From Nageia nagi (taxonomy: Eukaryota > Pinophyta): a stretch of 64,000 bases of DNA. The notes under the pieces were generated by a model that was not told the DNA's origin, did not search any database, and saw nothing but the letters and a program-made list of their open reading frames with translations. Both the position numbers and the translations under genes were made by a program. Shown one piece after another: positions 1-12,154 of this stretch; the stretch's first letter is position 1; each line of letters begins with the position of its first letter. The stretch is taken from contig JBITNC010000002.1 of NCBI GenBank assembly GCA_050084985.1, forward strand, positions 15,004,001 to 15,068,000. Direction: 5' to 3'.

Positions 1-1192
1 AAACCTAAGTCATTGAAAGAACCCTTTGGTAACTTTTTCTTCAATGCAAATCCAAGGAAGATAGGCTCGAATCTGATCACCCTTGGCCTCATAGATTTAT
101 ACTTTTCTTAACTCATATTAAAGAATAGTAGCATGTTATTGAAGAGGAGTGCTCTAGGGATTAGCTTCCAGCTAAAATGAGGCTAAAAAAAACTCCTCTC
201 TGATAGCAAAATTGGTTTTCTTGAGAATGTGAGCAAGTTCAATTCTCAAAACTCTTAAGATAGTGTAATTTCATAGGATAGCATCATTCCACCAATCAAT
301 CCAACCCAAAGGTCTAAGAACCAAATTTTAATCTTGGAGAATATGGGCTATGGTGGTTGAGTGGTGTAAAAAGGCTACATTAAGATAGAATTGAGAATGG
401 AACACTTTGAGAATATACCGGGGGGAGGTAACTTTAAAAATATTATTCATATGATTATATATTGTATTACTAAGGAAAGAGATCTCCAGAGGTGAATCTT
501 GGGTGAGGTTGTGAAAGGAAAATTTGGGATGGTTTTGTGAGCATGTCCCAATCCAACCTCTTCAAAACTCTATTTTTATCCTCCTAGATGTTTGACCAAG
601 TGAACCAGATCGATTCCAAGAAGCTTTGAGGGGTGTGGTAAGAATTGGGATCCACTAATCCATGTTTATTTTTGAGGAAAAACCAAGCATCTGTTTCTCC
701 TGCACACCAACATATGGGAAGTCTCCCAAATTTATCTTCTAGCTTTTTGACTATATTGGAATCTTCACACAAAAGCCAAATAACTGGTAGCATTGAAAAG
801 GCAAGTCAATGCCAAAGAGCACATATGTGAGGTCCTTGATTAAAGGCATAAATTTTGATAATACTAAAAGGTTTCCCATTAAATTCAAATAATGTCCATA
901 TCGCCTAGTTTGAGGGGTCCATGCCCCAAGAGATGAGCATCGAGTTCCATTTTGGTGGTATGAAAGTGATAGCTCCACATTTCCCTTGACAATGATTGGT
1001 AGCATAAAAAAAGTTTCTCGACCATAAAAAGGAACTAGCACATTCAAGGTTAAAATCAGATATTTTAACTTCTTGCAAATAGAGAATATCAATTTTTCCA
1101 TACAAATGATTGACTTTTACAATTTTACTATGAATCAAATAATTTTGGATTAGGTCCATTAGCCCTTTAACATTCCATGACATAAAAATCAT
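1..1192 (-). pseudogene. L1-type LINE ORF2 relic, endonuclease part
   Basis: Reading from 1192 leftwards, the minus strand opens with the APE-type endonuclease start of a plant LINE ORF2. SWNVKGL is followed by an LQEVK motif holding the catalytic Glu, and then a GAITFIPPKWN-like stretch. After a frameshift near 910 the homology goes on in other frames. Around 560-790 it reads LEDKFGRLP, DAWFFLKNKHGLVDPN, then FTWSN and NRVLKRLDW, which is the usual order through the C-terminal part of the endonuclease. Stops and shifts show it is dead. The reverse transcriptase should lie beyond the left edge. The ORF lies just downstream of the ORF1 relic on the same strand, as expected for a bicistronic LINE. 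Confidence 0.85.
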
Positions 1193-1199
1193 TAAGCAG

Positions 1200-2440
1200 A
1201 GTTGAGGTTCATATCACCTTCGAACTCTTCTTTCTTGCTATATTTTTTGTCCAACTCCTTGTTATCCCCTAACTCCCCAACCATGGTGTAAGGGTTAATT
1301 TGCAAGAAATTTAACATGGTTGGTTCTAGCAAATACACTAAAGGGGTGTTTATCTTAGCACTTGGAGGTTAATCTTCTAGGAGGACTACAGGACCTGCTA
1401 GGTCTTATCAAAGCCTCCTTATAATTGATATCTAAAGCCTAACAAGAACTAGAGATACTAGTAATAAGGTGGGTATAATGGTTGAAGAGGGTGGCTAGGG
1501 TATGGGGGTGGGCTGAGAGGCCATAACCTAGGTGGGGGTCTCAAAAGGTGGAGCAATGGGAGTTGGCCTCAAATTTTATCAAGGGCTAATGATTTTTCTT
1601 ACCCACTATAGTCCATTGATGTGAATCTCCATACCCATTATGGCTAGTGGATTTAGCCATAGGTTGAGCAACTGGAGCAGGAGTCAAGGTAACCATTATA
1701 TTAGGTTCTTGGTTGTGGGGCTTAAACCTACCTTCCATAAGAGGGAAATCTCTAATCTTATGCTCAACTGATTGGCACTGATAACAAGTATTAGGTAGGT
1801 TGATATAGATTAGTTGTTAGGAATAAGAGGACTGGCCAAATTTGAATACAATATGGTCTCTTAAATATTTTTAAAGATCTATATTAACACAAACCCTCCT
1901 ATAGGGGTTCACTCCATAGCATCTCATTTGCTCCACACATAAAATAGTGCCTAAAGGAGAAATAATATTTTCTAGAAATGACCAAAGCAAGACTACGAGG
2001 CCAGGGAGTTCAACCCAAATAGGGACTTCCAACAGAGCTCTCTCATCCATTGAAAAGTCTTGATTCCATGATTGGAAAACCAGGAGAGAATTTCAAATAT
2101 ACCATGGGCCATGATCAAACATTGCCTAGATATGGTCCTCATAAGGAAACCAAAATAAGAAAAAACCTTTGGTAAGGTTTTGTATTCCTTCTATTTCAAT
2201 ACCATAGGCAGTCCAATACTGTTGAACACATCCATAAATAATTATATTCATAGGGATATGACCCAGAAAATACCCGATGAGGGTGTGTTTCTCAAGCCAA
2301 CCACAAGCACTATTTAATTCATCAACATGGATAGTAACATTAGGAATAGAGAGATTACCTCAGAGTAAATCTTTGAGATAAATTTTTGGGGCTCCTTAGG
2401 TCGTGCCAAAAGCTCCAACCTAAGTTGAATTTATTGAGTG
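1200..2440 (-). pseudogene. L1-type LINE ORF1 relic (DUF4283 and zinc knuckle)
   Basis: This is the nucleic-acid-binding first ORF of the same LINE. On the minus strand, about 2300-2040 gives GYFLGHIPMN, then a HGPWYI block, then VPIWVELPGL near 2035-2000. That order, ending in the P-I-W-V-x-L-P-G-L signature, is typical of the DUF4283 domain of plant LINE ORF1. At about 1755-1790 a zinc knuckle is visible as CYQCQSVEHKIRDF, in which the last Cys has become Phe. A Pro/Ala-rich tail follows. Several in-frame stops and frameshifts show that it is a relic. The start near 2440 is approximate. Confidence 0.8.
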
Positions 2441-2764
2441 CATTATTTCCATATTAAAAATTGTACCAATTCCCCTCAAAATACTATTACTACTGGTGAT
2501 GTGGCACATAGAGCCCGAGAAATGAGCTTTCATACACACTATCCAAGGTGATGTGACACCTTAAGCAAATCATTCAGCTCATGCAAGATCAAAGCATAGA
2601 AAAGCGAATCCCTCGTGTATGGATATTTTCAATGTGGATTCTAATATATCAAATTCTATTTTCTAGCTAGCTACATAGAATAAATTAATTTAATTATGAT
2701 AATTTTAATAAAATTTATTCTAATTTCAAGATAAATTCAACTAATTTATGCTCTTCTTTTATTT

Positions 2765-3955
2765 ATTTTTAAGGTATAAAAGGATATAGCAAGAGCATAT
2801 CAAGGATGGAGAAGGATTTTTTTGGGAAAAAGATGAATAAAGATGATATAATCTTTATGGTAAAATTTTGAACTTATCATAGAGTCAAATTAGAGAATGT
2901 TAAGTCACAAAGATTATTTTAATCTTTATCAATTCCTAATAAGAAATGGATGAAAATTTCAATGCACTTTATAGAGGGACTAGCTAATTAAGTGAAAAAG
3001 TTAATAATTCTAGTATTTATAGACATGATATAAAACTATACTAATGTTTATCCTTTAGATCATCCATACACCACTTATATAATAACTCAAATACTTTTAG
3101 TATTTTATCTCTATAGGATGCTTAAATCTATTATCAATTACCATGACCTTATATTTATAAGAAAAGTTTGGACCAAATTATTCAAGTTGTAAGGGACTTA
3201 TTGATAAATGAGCTCTTCTTATTACCCAAGAAAAATAGAAAGAACAAAATAGTGAATAAATATTTTAATTTAATATTTTCATAATGCTTCCTAGTTAATC
3301 ACTTAATTTAATCTATTAGGTGGTTACTTATCATTATTATGCAATAAAAATATCTCCATACAAAGTACTTTATGGTTAACCAACAATATCTTCATACATA
3401 GGTAAGACCTCTAGTATACTAGCAATGAAAAATATGATTACCTAGCAATATTAAATACTTGATAGTATATCAAAAAAAAAAATGAAGCAACATATTAATC
3501 AAAAGTGATTTGAACATATTTGATGTGGAAGATATGGTATTCATAATACTACAACCAAAAAAGCAAATATTATTGGAGATCTAATAAAAATATAAGTTAG
3601 AATTGAAATATTATACACCTTACAAGATTCTTTAACGAGTTGGAGTAGTTTCTTGTAAATTGCAAAAATTCTAACTTCTTCAAAAGTTCATGCATTTTTT
3701 CATATCTCCTACCTAAAAAATTGTATTTTGATAGAATATATAGGTGTAAATTTTTCTCCTGGAACTTACAAAAAAAAAGGCTTGATCAAGTTTGAATTGA
3801 AAGCAATCTTAAACCAACATTCATTTTTGTTACAAAATCAAACCATTGTAAAAGTACTTATGAAATGGAAGGTCTTATCAATTGAAGATGTAATGTGGAA
3901 GCTCCTACATCATCTTAAGGACTCACTTTAGGGATAAATATTTTTGAAGGGAGAA
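2765..3955 (+). pseudogene. Ty3/gypsy pol relic (integrase to chromodomain-like end)
   Basis: The plus strand carries the last third of a gypsy polyprotein, broken by many stops. About 2815-2945 resembles the integrase zinc-finger tail and linker, ending in IPNKKWMKISMHFIEGL. About 3050-3090 gives the integrase core piece PLDHPYTTYIITQI, and about 3165-3260 reads KVWTKLFKL and SSYYP. About 3520-3720 matches the region after the core (DVEDMVFIILQP, YTPYKIL, RVGVVSCKLQ). About 3850-3900 is a chromodomain-like end, VLMKWKVLSIEDVMWK. A purine-rich tract (GAAGGGAGAA, 3946-3955) then leads into an LTR start. The 5' end is missing or beyond recognition upstream of 2765. Confidence 0.75.
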
Positions 3956-4370
3956 TGTTAGGGAACTTCCTTAATGTTATCAACTAATTATAATTTTCAT
4001 AATTAATTCATTTTATTATAAGAGCATAATATGAAGATTTATAGTTTGGGTCCATTGAGTATCCAATCCTAGCTTCTAGGTTAAAATACTTATAAATATA
4101 ATATCTTGAGCATTATAATATTTTATCCTTAATCAAAAGTAATACAATAATTATGTGTTTAAAGGTTACCTCCTTAAAGTAGTTTATAATACTTATTATT
4201 GTGAATGCAAAGTAGCTATTTATTTCCATTATGTTCTTTTAGTTCTATTAATTACAAATATGATAATGGATTGTTTCCATAATTGCAACAATATTTTTTC
4301 TATTTATAATATTTGGAATTACAAAAATATTACACATAACATGAACTATATAGTTTGAAGGCTCTCATTT
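3956..4370 (+). repeat. Gypsy 3' LTR (start clear, end uncertain)
   Basis: TGTTAGGGAAC follows directly after the polypurine tract that ends the gypsy pol relic, so this is the start of its 3' LTR. No second copy is present in the window, so the right end cannot be set by comparison; 4370 is a guess. Small ORFs here (for example 4155-4358) are chance AT-rich reading frames. From 4371 to 4724 the DNA is AT-rich and I see nothing in it. Confidence 0.5.
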
Positions 4371-4724
4371 ATCTACAAAAATAGGTAAATATGCAAATTT
4401 TACAACAAATCACAAACTATCAAATATGATCCAAATTTGATAACTCCAATTATTATGTGCTTCTTTAATATCTAATCTTACATACACAATTTAACTAATG
4501 AGCTCCCTAGAAAATCATGTATACACAAGAAAGAAATGATTATATGTAAAAATAAAAAATTAATATAAATAATAAAATTTTAAATGTTTTAAAACAACAA
4601 TTTTTTATTTAAAAAATATTAATATCAATCCATATAAAATTAAATAATAACTATAATGCATTTTCTTATAAAAATTACATTGATTTTTTTACATGAATTA
4701 ATCAAACATATGAATATAACTATG

Positions 4725-5830
4725 TTGGGGAAATTGATCTAGAGGATTTATTCTAATCCATCAACACTTTGGAGTAAAATATTATGATCTAAATACATAG
4801 AAAATGACTCTTGTAAGAGAATCTTCTCTACCTCTGATATGCCATGGGATCCCCAATATGGAATGGGATTAGTAAAACTAGAACATGCATCCTCCCATTC
4901 CTCAAATGATCTATTAGATCAAGTTCCAAAGTTGAGTTTTGACAAGATGCTTCGCTAACTCCTCTATCTCTTAGAGTCATATTTCCTTTTCCAAATGTTG
5001 AGAAAAACTCCTCAAAAACCAATGGGGTGACACAATGAGTCAATATTACTAATGGATGGAAATTAGAGGGAATTAATATAAGGTTTAGCAAAATTCTAAT
5101 AATTTACCCTTCAAGCTTGAACATGAACATAGGTCCCTCATGAATCTATTTCAAGGATACATTATCAAGGATGAAGATGGTGATGACATGCTCACATGGT
5201 CTCTCACTATCAATCGAGAATACTCTGTAAAATTGGTGTTCAAATCATTCACTATATGAGAACAGGGAAACACCTCTCCTCACATTTAGAAGAAGGTATT
5301 TCATACCAAGATGTGGCATAAGGGTAATTTTTTTCTATGGGATAAAACTCATGACAAGTTTCTACATGGAAAATAACTTATGAGGCATGGATGGCTTGGT
5401 CCCTTATGGTGTTTCCTATGTAATAATTTGCATCTAAAGATGATCTGAGTCATTTTTTTCTCCATTTTCATTTTTCTAATGAATTATAGAAACATATTCT
5501 ATCATACTTTGGCTCCCAACAAATATTTCCTCTTTGTTTGAAAGATATTCTCCTTGAATAGTAATGCCCATCCCTAAGTACACTTTTTACGCTCTTATGG
5601 TCAATCGCATAAGCCATGCTCACTTACAGTATTTGGATGGAGAGAAATTAGCGCTTCTTCAAGCTGGGTATCAACTCTATGATTTATCATATATGGAACG
5701 AGTTTGATAGACAACTCTCTCATGTTTGATGCCTATTTATCCATCCATTCCTTGACCAATTTTGATGTAGATGCTATAAAAGATTAGGACATCATCCATA
5801 AGGCTTGGCAGGACTTTCCCTTAACACATT
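4725..5830 (+). pseudogene. LINE ORF2 3' half relic (zf-RVT region)
   Basis: This plus-strand fragment is related to the minus-strand LINE at 22150-24305: the DNA at 4725-5600 matches 22150-23030 in reverse. Its frames read SPIWNGISKTRTCILPFLK near 4850-4910 and DDMLTWSLTINREYSVKLVF near 5180-5240. Near 5300-5420 they give the zf-RVT signature (WHKGNFFLWDKTHDKFLHGK, then WLGPLWCFLC). This is the region after the reverse transcriptase in plant LINEs. It has frameshifts and stops. The 3' border and poly-A tail are not clear; 5830 is approximate. Between 5831 and 6070 I see nothing. Confidence 0.75.
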
Positions 5831-6069
5831 CAATCTAATGACTTGGCATTGGTCCAATGTCGAGAGGGAAGAAGTAATGGAGAATAGAATGCAATATCTA
5901 TGTATCTCCTTCGATCTTTACATGCTTTATCATGCTCCCTCTTCCATGCCATGATTGCAGCTCCTTGTTGAAATACCTTAGGGAGAAGAGACTTAGGGAC
6001 TTGCTCTTGCATGCTTGGCCAATTCTCAATGCTAAGCATTAGAGGCATGTTGCTACCTCTAGGAGGAAT

Positions 6070-6345
6070 TTTGTCTGGTGAATCATCTTATGGACATTTA
6101 TAAGGGCATGACGAATTGCCTTATGGTCAATTTCAAGGGATTGGATATCTTTTTTCAATGAATCATATTGTGGCGAATCATCTTAAGGCGAATTATACAA
6201 TGGTGAGTCATAATGTGGTAAATTATTTTGTGATGAATTAGATTTGGTTAATCTTATTGTGGCGAACCATATTACATATGATTTATAATGTAGCAAACTA
6301 TTTTGTAGTAAATCATATTATGGTATACCATCTTAGGGTGGCAGT
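6070..6345 (+). repeat. Degenerate short-unit tandem repeat
   Basis: The stretch is built of imperfect units of roughly 13-17 bases of the form GTGGCGAATCATCTTA, GGCGAATTATACAAT, GTGGTAAATTATTTT. They keep a (G)TGGYRAATYATNTTA core but differ in length and sequence. It is a decayed minisatellite with no coding signal. The following DNA (6346-6869) is plain AT-rich sequence. Confidence 0.55.
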
Positions 6346-6869
6346 GGCTTTCTATTATCATGATTGTAACATTGCATAATATTAGGATATCTTAGTAACT
6401 CATCTTTGTAACATGTTATTTTAGTTAATTTAAAGTTTTTTATCTTTAAAAAATAAATTATAAACATTTTATACAATTAATATATATTTTTAAAGTTGCA
6501 AAAGATTAACTATACATTACAAAATTCAAATAGTTTCAATATTATATTAATTTTATAGTAAAATACTTTAAGATGAAGTACTATTCAAGATAAAAGAAAA
6601 TATGCATTCCATAGCAAGATGGCCTATATTTTCTATGGAGGCGTGAGTTAGCCTCCAACTTTGTATGAAAAGGTTATTCTTTTAGTATAAATGTTATTTT
6701 TTGTTTAAAAAAAAATCATTAAAAGAAATACAAAATAAAATGATTTGGCATCTTCAATATATAAATATTCATATTAAAATTTAATTTTACAAGTTATATA
6801 TGGGCCAAATTTCTAAGGCGATCATGATTTATCAAGTAGTAAGTTTATTATTAAAAGAAATTAATTGAT

Positions 6870-6957
6870 ATAAATTGACGACTAGGGGAGTTGGAGAGGT
6901 GGGTAGTTCAAATCTCTAGGATACGGGAGGTCCAACAAAAAAAATAAATAAATTGAC
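6870..6957 (+). mobile_element. Very short SINE-like retroposon with 10-bp TSD
   Basis: A 68-bp insert (6880-6947) is flanked by perfect direct repeats ATAAATTGAC at 6870-6879 and 6948-6957. The insert carries a tRNA-like B box (GTAGTTCAAATCTC, 6903-6916) and ends in an A-rich tail (AACAAAAAAAATAA). B box, A-tail and target duplication together indicate a 5'-truncated tRNA-derived SINE copied by the LINE machinery. The A box is missing. From 6958 to 7500 I see only AT-rich sequence. Confidence 0.5.
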
Positions 6958-7833
6958 ATGTGCTTTGAGAAATAGAAGTTTATTTTTGGTTGAATGATAA
7001 TTAAATTTTATAAAAAAAATAATTAATTATTTTTTGTATTTTTTATTTATAAAAAGTTAGGTGCACAATAAATATGATTTAATGTTGGATGATAATATTT
7101 AGATTTTATTGTAGATACATTTTAGTTGTTTCTAAATAATGCTATGACCATGGAATATATCATATTTGAGGTAAGATTTAGATTGAAAACTTTTACATCA
7201 GTTGAGAATTTTCATACTCAATATTACATGCTATATAATAGCCTACTACAGTTATCTTTCCTATAAATCACTTTCACTTGATCTCCCTCGACATTAACAT
7301 ACTATACTTTTACCTTTACTCAACACACTTAATATTTTTATGATAAACTATAATTATTTTAAATTTATGATGGTTACTTTGAAATTATATTGAAGTATGT
7401 TATATCCATCCACATTTTTTGTTTATAACAATTTTATATTAAAAAAATTCAAACTATGAAATACATAATAAACTAGTTTGAGGCTCGAACATAGCAAAAT
7501 AGAAAAAAACCATAATGCTATTGTGCACAGCATGTGAATCCAATGACGTTGACCTTGGTGACGTTTGATCGAACCCTGGAAACCTATCTACAAGCTGGAA
7601 AAAGAAAATTTGGTTCCATACAAACATATAAAATCATAAACGCCATGACTCATAGATAATACATTTATTCTCTTCTTAAGCTCTGTTTCATTTTTCTCTG
7701 AACAGAGGCAACATTTTTCTTTTATTCTCCACAGCTCATTTACATTCACGATTTGTGTGACTGCCTTTGACTGCAGTTGCATGTATTTTTTTTTTGGTAA
7801 GTATTAAGATTTAGTATGAACCTATGAGCTTTA

Positions 7834-8634
7834 CTATGAATTACTGAACGATGCTAATGGACCAGAAGACACAGTCGTTGAAGCAGAAGAGAGGGATAGA
7901 GAAGAAACATCAGTTGGAGGAGGAAGAAGAGGATATTCTCTCGTCACACGAACATAGCATACGATTGTCATCACAACTGTACTTGCCAGACCTCCGATAA
8001 TAATGCCGCCCACTACAGCAGATTCTATCTTCATTCTATTACGCCGTTTTGCTTCTTTTCTTTCAGTAATTTCGTCTTCCCTTTCGTGAACCACCGCATT
8101 CCTCTTCCCAGACTCCTGTGCAGATTTTACGTCAATAACATGGCCAATAAGCACAGCATTGGAATATGGTCCGGCTGCAGAAGCCCCAAGCAGCAACCGA
8201 CGTCTCATGATATCAGGAATACTTTGACATGGCCCAGAAGAAGAAGAAGAAGAAGAAGTTGTACAGCACGGAGAAGCAGTGATCTGAAACATGAGCAAGA
8301 GGAATGTTGTACACCACCATCCCAAATTCTTCCATCTCCACGCTTGCTCCATTGTCTTTAGTATGTTCTTGGAATCTATGTTGCTCACGAAGTCTATGTC
8401 TTGGATGGGAGTGACACCTGATATTAAAGCTTTACCACCGTCATGATTCCAAACCTGCACCAGTTCGTTCGATTTGTAGACATTTGACAGCTTGGGCTGT
8501 TGTTTCATTAATATAACTTCAGGAGACCGTTCAGAATCCTTGTGAAATTGAGAATTCTTATATGGCTTTGTGTACGCTTGTAGCTCTACAACTTTCCATG
8601 TAATCTTCCTAGCAACGACGGAAGTCATTATCAT
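7834..8634 (-). CDS. Unknown membrane protein, copy C (266 codons)
   Basis: I do not recognise this protein. The frame is open for 266 codons from an ATG at 8634. A second in-frame ATG at 8352 would give 172 residues starting with a signal-peptide-like segment (MEQAWRWKNLGWWC, then TTFLLLMFQITASPCC). A Ser-rich linker, an IMRRRLLLGASAAGP motif and a charged Glu/Lys/Arg stretch follow. Next come one membrane segment (AVVGGIIIGGLASTVVMTIVCYV) and a tail with PLLPPP and many Ser. The layout is that of a small single-pass membrane protein. The plus-strand copies at 40377-40930 and 41456-42070 are clear relatives. Protein changes between copies are mostly conservative and the frame is kept, including the block before 8352 (LVQVW to FVSNIDSK), which argues for past or present coding. 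Which ATG is used is open; a spliced gene is also possible. Confidence 0.55.
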   Translation of the reverse strand: MIMTSVVARKITWKVVELQAYTKPYKNSQFHKDSERSPEVILMKQQPKLSNVYKSNELVQVWNHDGGKALISGVTPIQDIDFVSNIDSKNILKTMEQAWRWKNLGWWCTTFLLLMFQITASPCCTTSSSSSSSGPCQSIPDIMRRRLLLGASAAGPYSNAVLIGHVIDVKSAQESGKRNAVVHEREDEITERKEAKRRNRMKIESAVVGGIIIGGLASTVVMTIVCYVRVTREYPLLPPPTDVSSLSLSSASTTVSSGPLASFSNS

Positions 8635-8639
8635 ATAAT

Positions 8640-8960
8640 GTTAAAGGGGGCATCTCTGCAACATATCGGGAGGTGGATGCATGTGCAATGGGGAAAGGAG
8701 CTCGAAAGATATGGGTATTAAATTCGGGAAATAAGTTGGCCTCATCTGAGAGGAGAGACAAGAAACAGTAGAAAATTTTAAAGATGGACATGATGGTTGC
8801 TGGCTTCTTACCTCTGCTCTATTGATGTCGTCTGAATTGATGTGGAATCTCCGACATTAGTTCTGAGTGGTGGGATTGTGGGGTGTGTAAATGGGGTTAT
8901 AAAATGAGTTGAATGGTGGATGCCAACCATTGTTTTTCTCCCTTCTCGATATCTAGAATG
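8640..8960 (-). promoter_or_regulatory. Conserved 5' region of copy C, with TATA-like box
   Basis: This upstream DNA matches the DNA upstream of copy B (about 40970-41290) almost base for base in places. Both keep a TATA-like TTTTATAA (here 8898-8905 on the minus strand), the block CACACNCCACAATCCC, and an early ATGTCGGAGATTCCACATC. A short ORF at 8609-8791 encodes a hydrophobic start (IFKIFYCFLSLL). The same hydrophobic stretch is in frame with the downstream protein in copy A but out of frame here. Either this is a 5' UTR with upstream ORFs or the N-terminus has been lost by a small indel. Confidence 0.45.
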
Positions 8961-9404
8961 CTTAATAGCGTTTCCACACTACTCTCAACTGACACTACTC
9001 AACTCTGGAATGGTTAAAATTTAAAATATTGTGAGAGGCAAGAAGAGTTGCTGTCACCTGACTTGGGTGATCAAAATATTATAGAAAATTTGCAATTACA
9101 GTATTGTCTTTTCATTAAAGGTTGTGATTTAAGTTTTCAAAAGAAAAAATAATGGAAAGGAATTGATTATTATTTTTTTTTTAATTTAAAATTATGTTTT
9201 AGATTAGTGCCATGTACATATTAAATATGGTCTCATGATTTTATTAGGTTTGATATTTTGTGTGTAAAAATGTTATGGAAAAAATTTATTAGACAAAATT
9301 ATTAATACAAGAAATATTAAATGAAATTTACAAAGTAAATAGGTTTTATTCATGGGTATTATATTTTTAAAAGAAAATATAAATTATATTTTTATTATTT
9401 GAAA

Positions 9405-9640
9405 AGATATGGAACGGGTGCAAAAATTATTTCAACCTATAGTGCTTTTTGAGATGGATTTCAAGAAGGCATGTGACGATATTGAATAACATTTTATTTT
9501 ACAAATTCTTCAAGCCCTTGGTTTCAACCCTTCTTTTATTTCATCTATTAAGATGCTCTTTGTGAATGCCCTCAACTTGCCTCATAATATATGTAAATCA
9601 ATTAACTAGATTTTCCATGCACACTAATCTATTCACCAAG
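9405..9640 (+). pseudogene. LINE reverse transcriptase fragment
   Basis: One frame reads FEMDFKKACDDIE, a stop, then HFILQILQALGFNPSFIS and IKMLFVNA. This matches the LINE RT segment whose usual form is L-x-D-F-x-K-A-Y-D-x-I-E-W followed by W-I-x-x-L-F. The catalytic Asp of motif A is kept; the Tyr and Trp after it are lost. Only this piece of about 230 bp is recognisable. From 9641 to 11640 I see no gene: the DNA is AT-rich and no coding homology stands out. Confidence 0.6.
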
Positions 9641-11641
9641 GTTAGCTCTATGTTGAAATATGATGTTGACCATGTCGCATTGCCTAGTCAACAAAATGAA
9701 TTTATGCCTCATTTTGTAATTGTAGAATAACGAATATGTAACTCTAGGAATATTTTAGTTTGTACTAGTTGTGAACTATTATTATACATGTAACAGATTT
9801 AGAATCTTTGTATTAGGGTAGAATAGAGTAAAAACATCTAATTGTAACATTTTTGTAATGAATTGGCATAGAATGCAATAGAGAAATTTATTTCTCAAGC
9901 TGGTGTTTGCGATTTTCGTGGGTGCAATGTAGATTTTCTATAAGAAAATCTATGATCTTTTAGGGTCTATAACTTTTGTAACAAAAATATTTTTTTATGG
10001 GTAATGGGTCATTGTAAAGATAGTTTCAATAAATTTCTAATGATATATAATATACCATACTTATTTTGAAAATCACCCACTTATGAACCATTTTTCATCA
10101 AATTATCATTCTTTCATTTCCAAAATTGTATATGATAAGGTTTAGTATCATAAAAAAATCATAAGATTTCTATTGATCCATTTGAAAATCTTTATATACA
10201 ATAAGAAAGATCATTTCAAGATTTTTCCAATGGTATATAACACTCTATAGTTTCATTGAGGATTTCCATAATGACATCACATTCTTTGTAACGTATTTGT
10301 ATTGTAAACTTGTTGTGAACATGCCATAGATAGTGTCTCGATGTCATAAAATTTGCTAGAAAATTATAGATCTTTTTATCAATTTCCATACATCATTAGA
10401 AATATCTTTCTAACAATATATAACACTCCATAGTTTGTCTTGATTTTGCCATCTTGTTCACTATAAATTTGCCATATTATAAACTACCAGTTTGGTGATT
10501 TTCTTTTATTTGGTGACTTTGGTTTGTTATTGGTGATTTTATTTCGCTATTGGAAATTTTATTCTTTATTTAGTATTATAACCTTATTAGGTTGGAGCGT
10601 TAGAGCCACATATAGGGAAAATTTTAGACCCCTCATAAAAATTGACTTTTAATATGAGGGCAATTAATCTCGAAACCTGTTTGAAAATGGGGCCATCAAT
10701 TTTGAATCATGTTATAGTTACTAGAAAAATGATGAAAATATAAATATAAGGCGAATAATTATTCAAATACTTAATTGATGTATTTTTTTGGTCTGAAAAA
10801 GATTTGATATATCTTACAAACCTTTAAAAGGATAATTAAAATACTTATCTATTTATATATATCTAATAAAAAAGTTTAAAAATAAAAAATTACATAAGAT
10901 CACCATCTAATTATTCATAAAACATAACTTAAACCTTAATTTACACTTTCAATTATAAGCAATATTATTTTAATGAATGTTAAAAATAATATTTAAATTG
11001 AAAAGAATGAAATAATTATGGGGTTTCTATTTCAATGAGTGTGAGAAGTAATATAAGTTGAAAAGACTAAAATAATTATGAGGTGACTGGAGTTTTAAAC
11101 AACAATAATCTTCCAATAAGCAACAAAGAGAGGTTATCTTAAAAGATTTTAATATGTATAAGATTCGGTTGATAAAGCCTCCACTTCTCCTCCATGCACA
11201 ACTTCAAACTCACGAGACTTCAACTCGTTAAGAAAGAGGAGCATCTACACTTTGCGAATGAATCACTTTGGTCTTCGTTAAATCACTTTATTGACTAGTC
11301 GTCGAAGTAGAATTTGTGGTCGTAGCTATGTTGAGTTTGCCGGATATATCATTACTTTGAAAATATGTGTGACTGTCTCTCTACATTTTAAATAGGAACA
11401 TGGATTCAATATGACATTCTTTTGATATACCTATGATTCCATCTAGGCCGCTACTTAACATATGAACTTTCATTACTCTGTCGTTACTTTGAAGTAAATA
11501 TTTGTGGATCCACTGAAGCTTAGCAATTTTATGAAGGATGATTACATGATTAGCATATATCTTTCACTGAAAATATCTTGAACAATATGTTGTAGCACAG
11601 AAAGGAGAGTAGTTTCGAAGGCAAGAATATCTACTCTTACA

Positions 11642-12154
11642 ATGCCTTCATTACGACTGCCAATTCCTTTGCAGGCTTTGGAACCACAAGCTATCTCACC
11701 ACAAGGAGAAAAAGAGGTTGTCGCTTTCTTAGACCAAAAATCTCATGAAACCACTGATAATTCCATTATGCCCTTATCAGTTCTCAACGCTCAACTAGCA
11801 TCATCAAAATGCATTTATTTTTGTTCAAAATGCGTCCACCTCCAATCACAATGCATTCAATGGATATTCTTTCAACTCTCCTTCTCCATTGGAGTTGAGG
11901 CATTTAGGATCAAACTACTCTTGGCGTGTCGGCAAAAAACCAATTGGCATGGCATGACATCGAGTTTCCTTTGGCATATCATTAATTCCTTGGTGTATCA
12001 CCAAGATCCCAACTCATTCAACGAATCCTTGGCTCATTATCTGATGTATCATCAATTCCTTGGTGAAAGGTCAATGACAGGGAGGTTGACTTCAAGACCA
12101 ATATCAATGGAAGTTTGTTGCTGCAAGAACGACATGGTGAAGGATCTTTTGTAG
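11642..12154 (+). CDS. Unrecognised ORF, 170 codons
   Basis: An ATG at 11642 opens 170 codons. The product has no signal peptide and no motif I know. It contains a Cys/Gln patch (CIYFCSKCVHLQSQCIQW) and a His/Tyr-rich part near the end. The minus strand of the same interval gives no transposon signature either. The base composition is less AT-rich than around it, which is the main reason the frame is long. It may be a chance ORF in old repeat DNA. Around it, 12155-13120 shows nothing I can name. Confidence 0.2.
   Translation: MPSLRLPIPLQALEPQAISPQGEKEVVAFLDQKSHETTDNSIMPLSVLNAQLASSKCIYFCSKCVHLQSQCIQWIFFQLSFSIGVEAFRIKLLLACRQKTNWHGMTSSFLWHIINSLVYHQDPNSFNESLAHYLMYHQFLGERSMTGRLTSRPISMEVCCCKNDMVKDLL

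Noticed and set aside
8086-8361. Plus-strand ORF with an Arg-rich run
   Set aside because: It is the reverse strand of the Ser-rich linker of copy C; the minus frame is the one kept in copy B.
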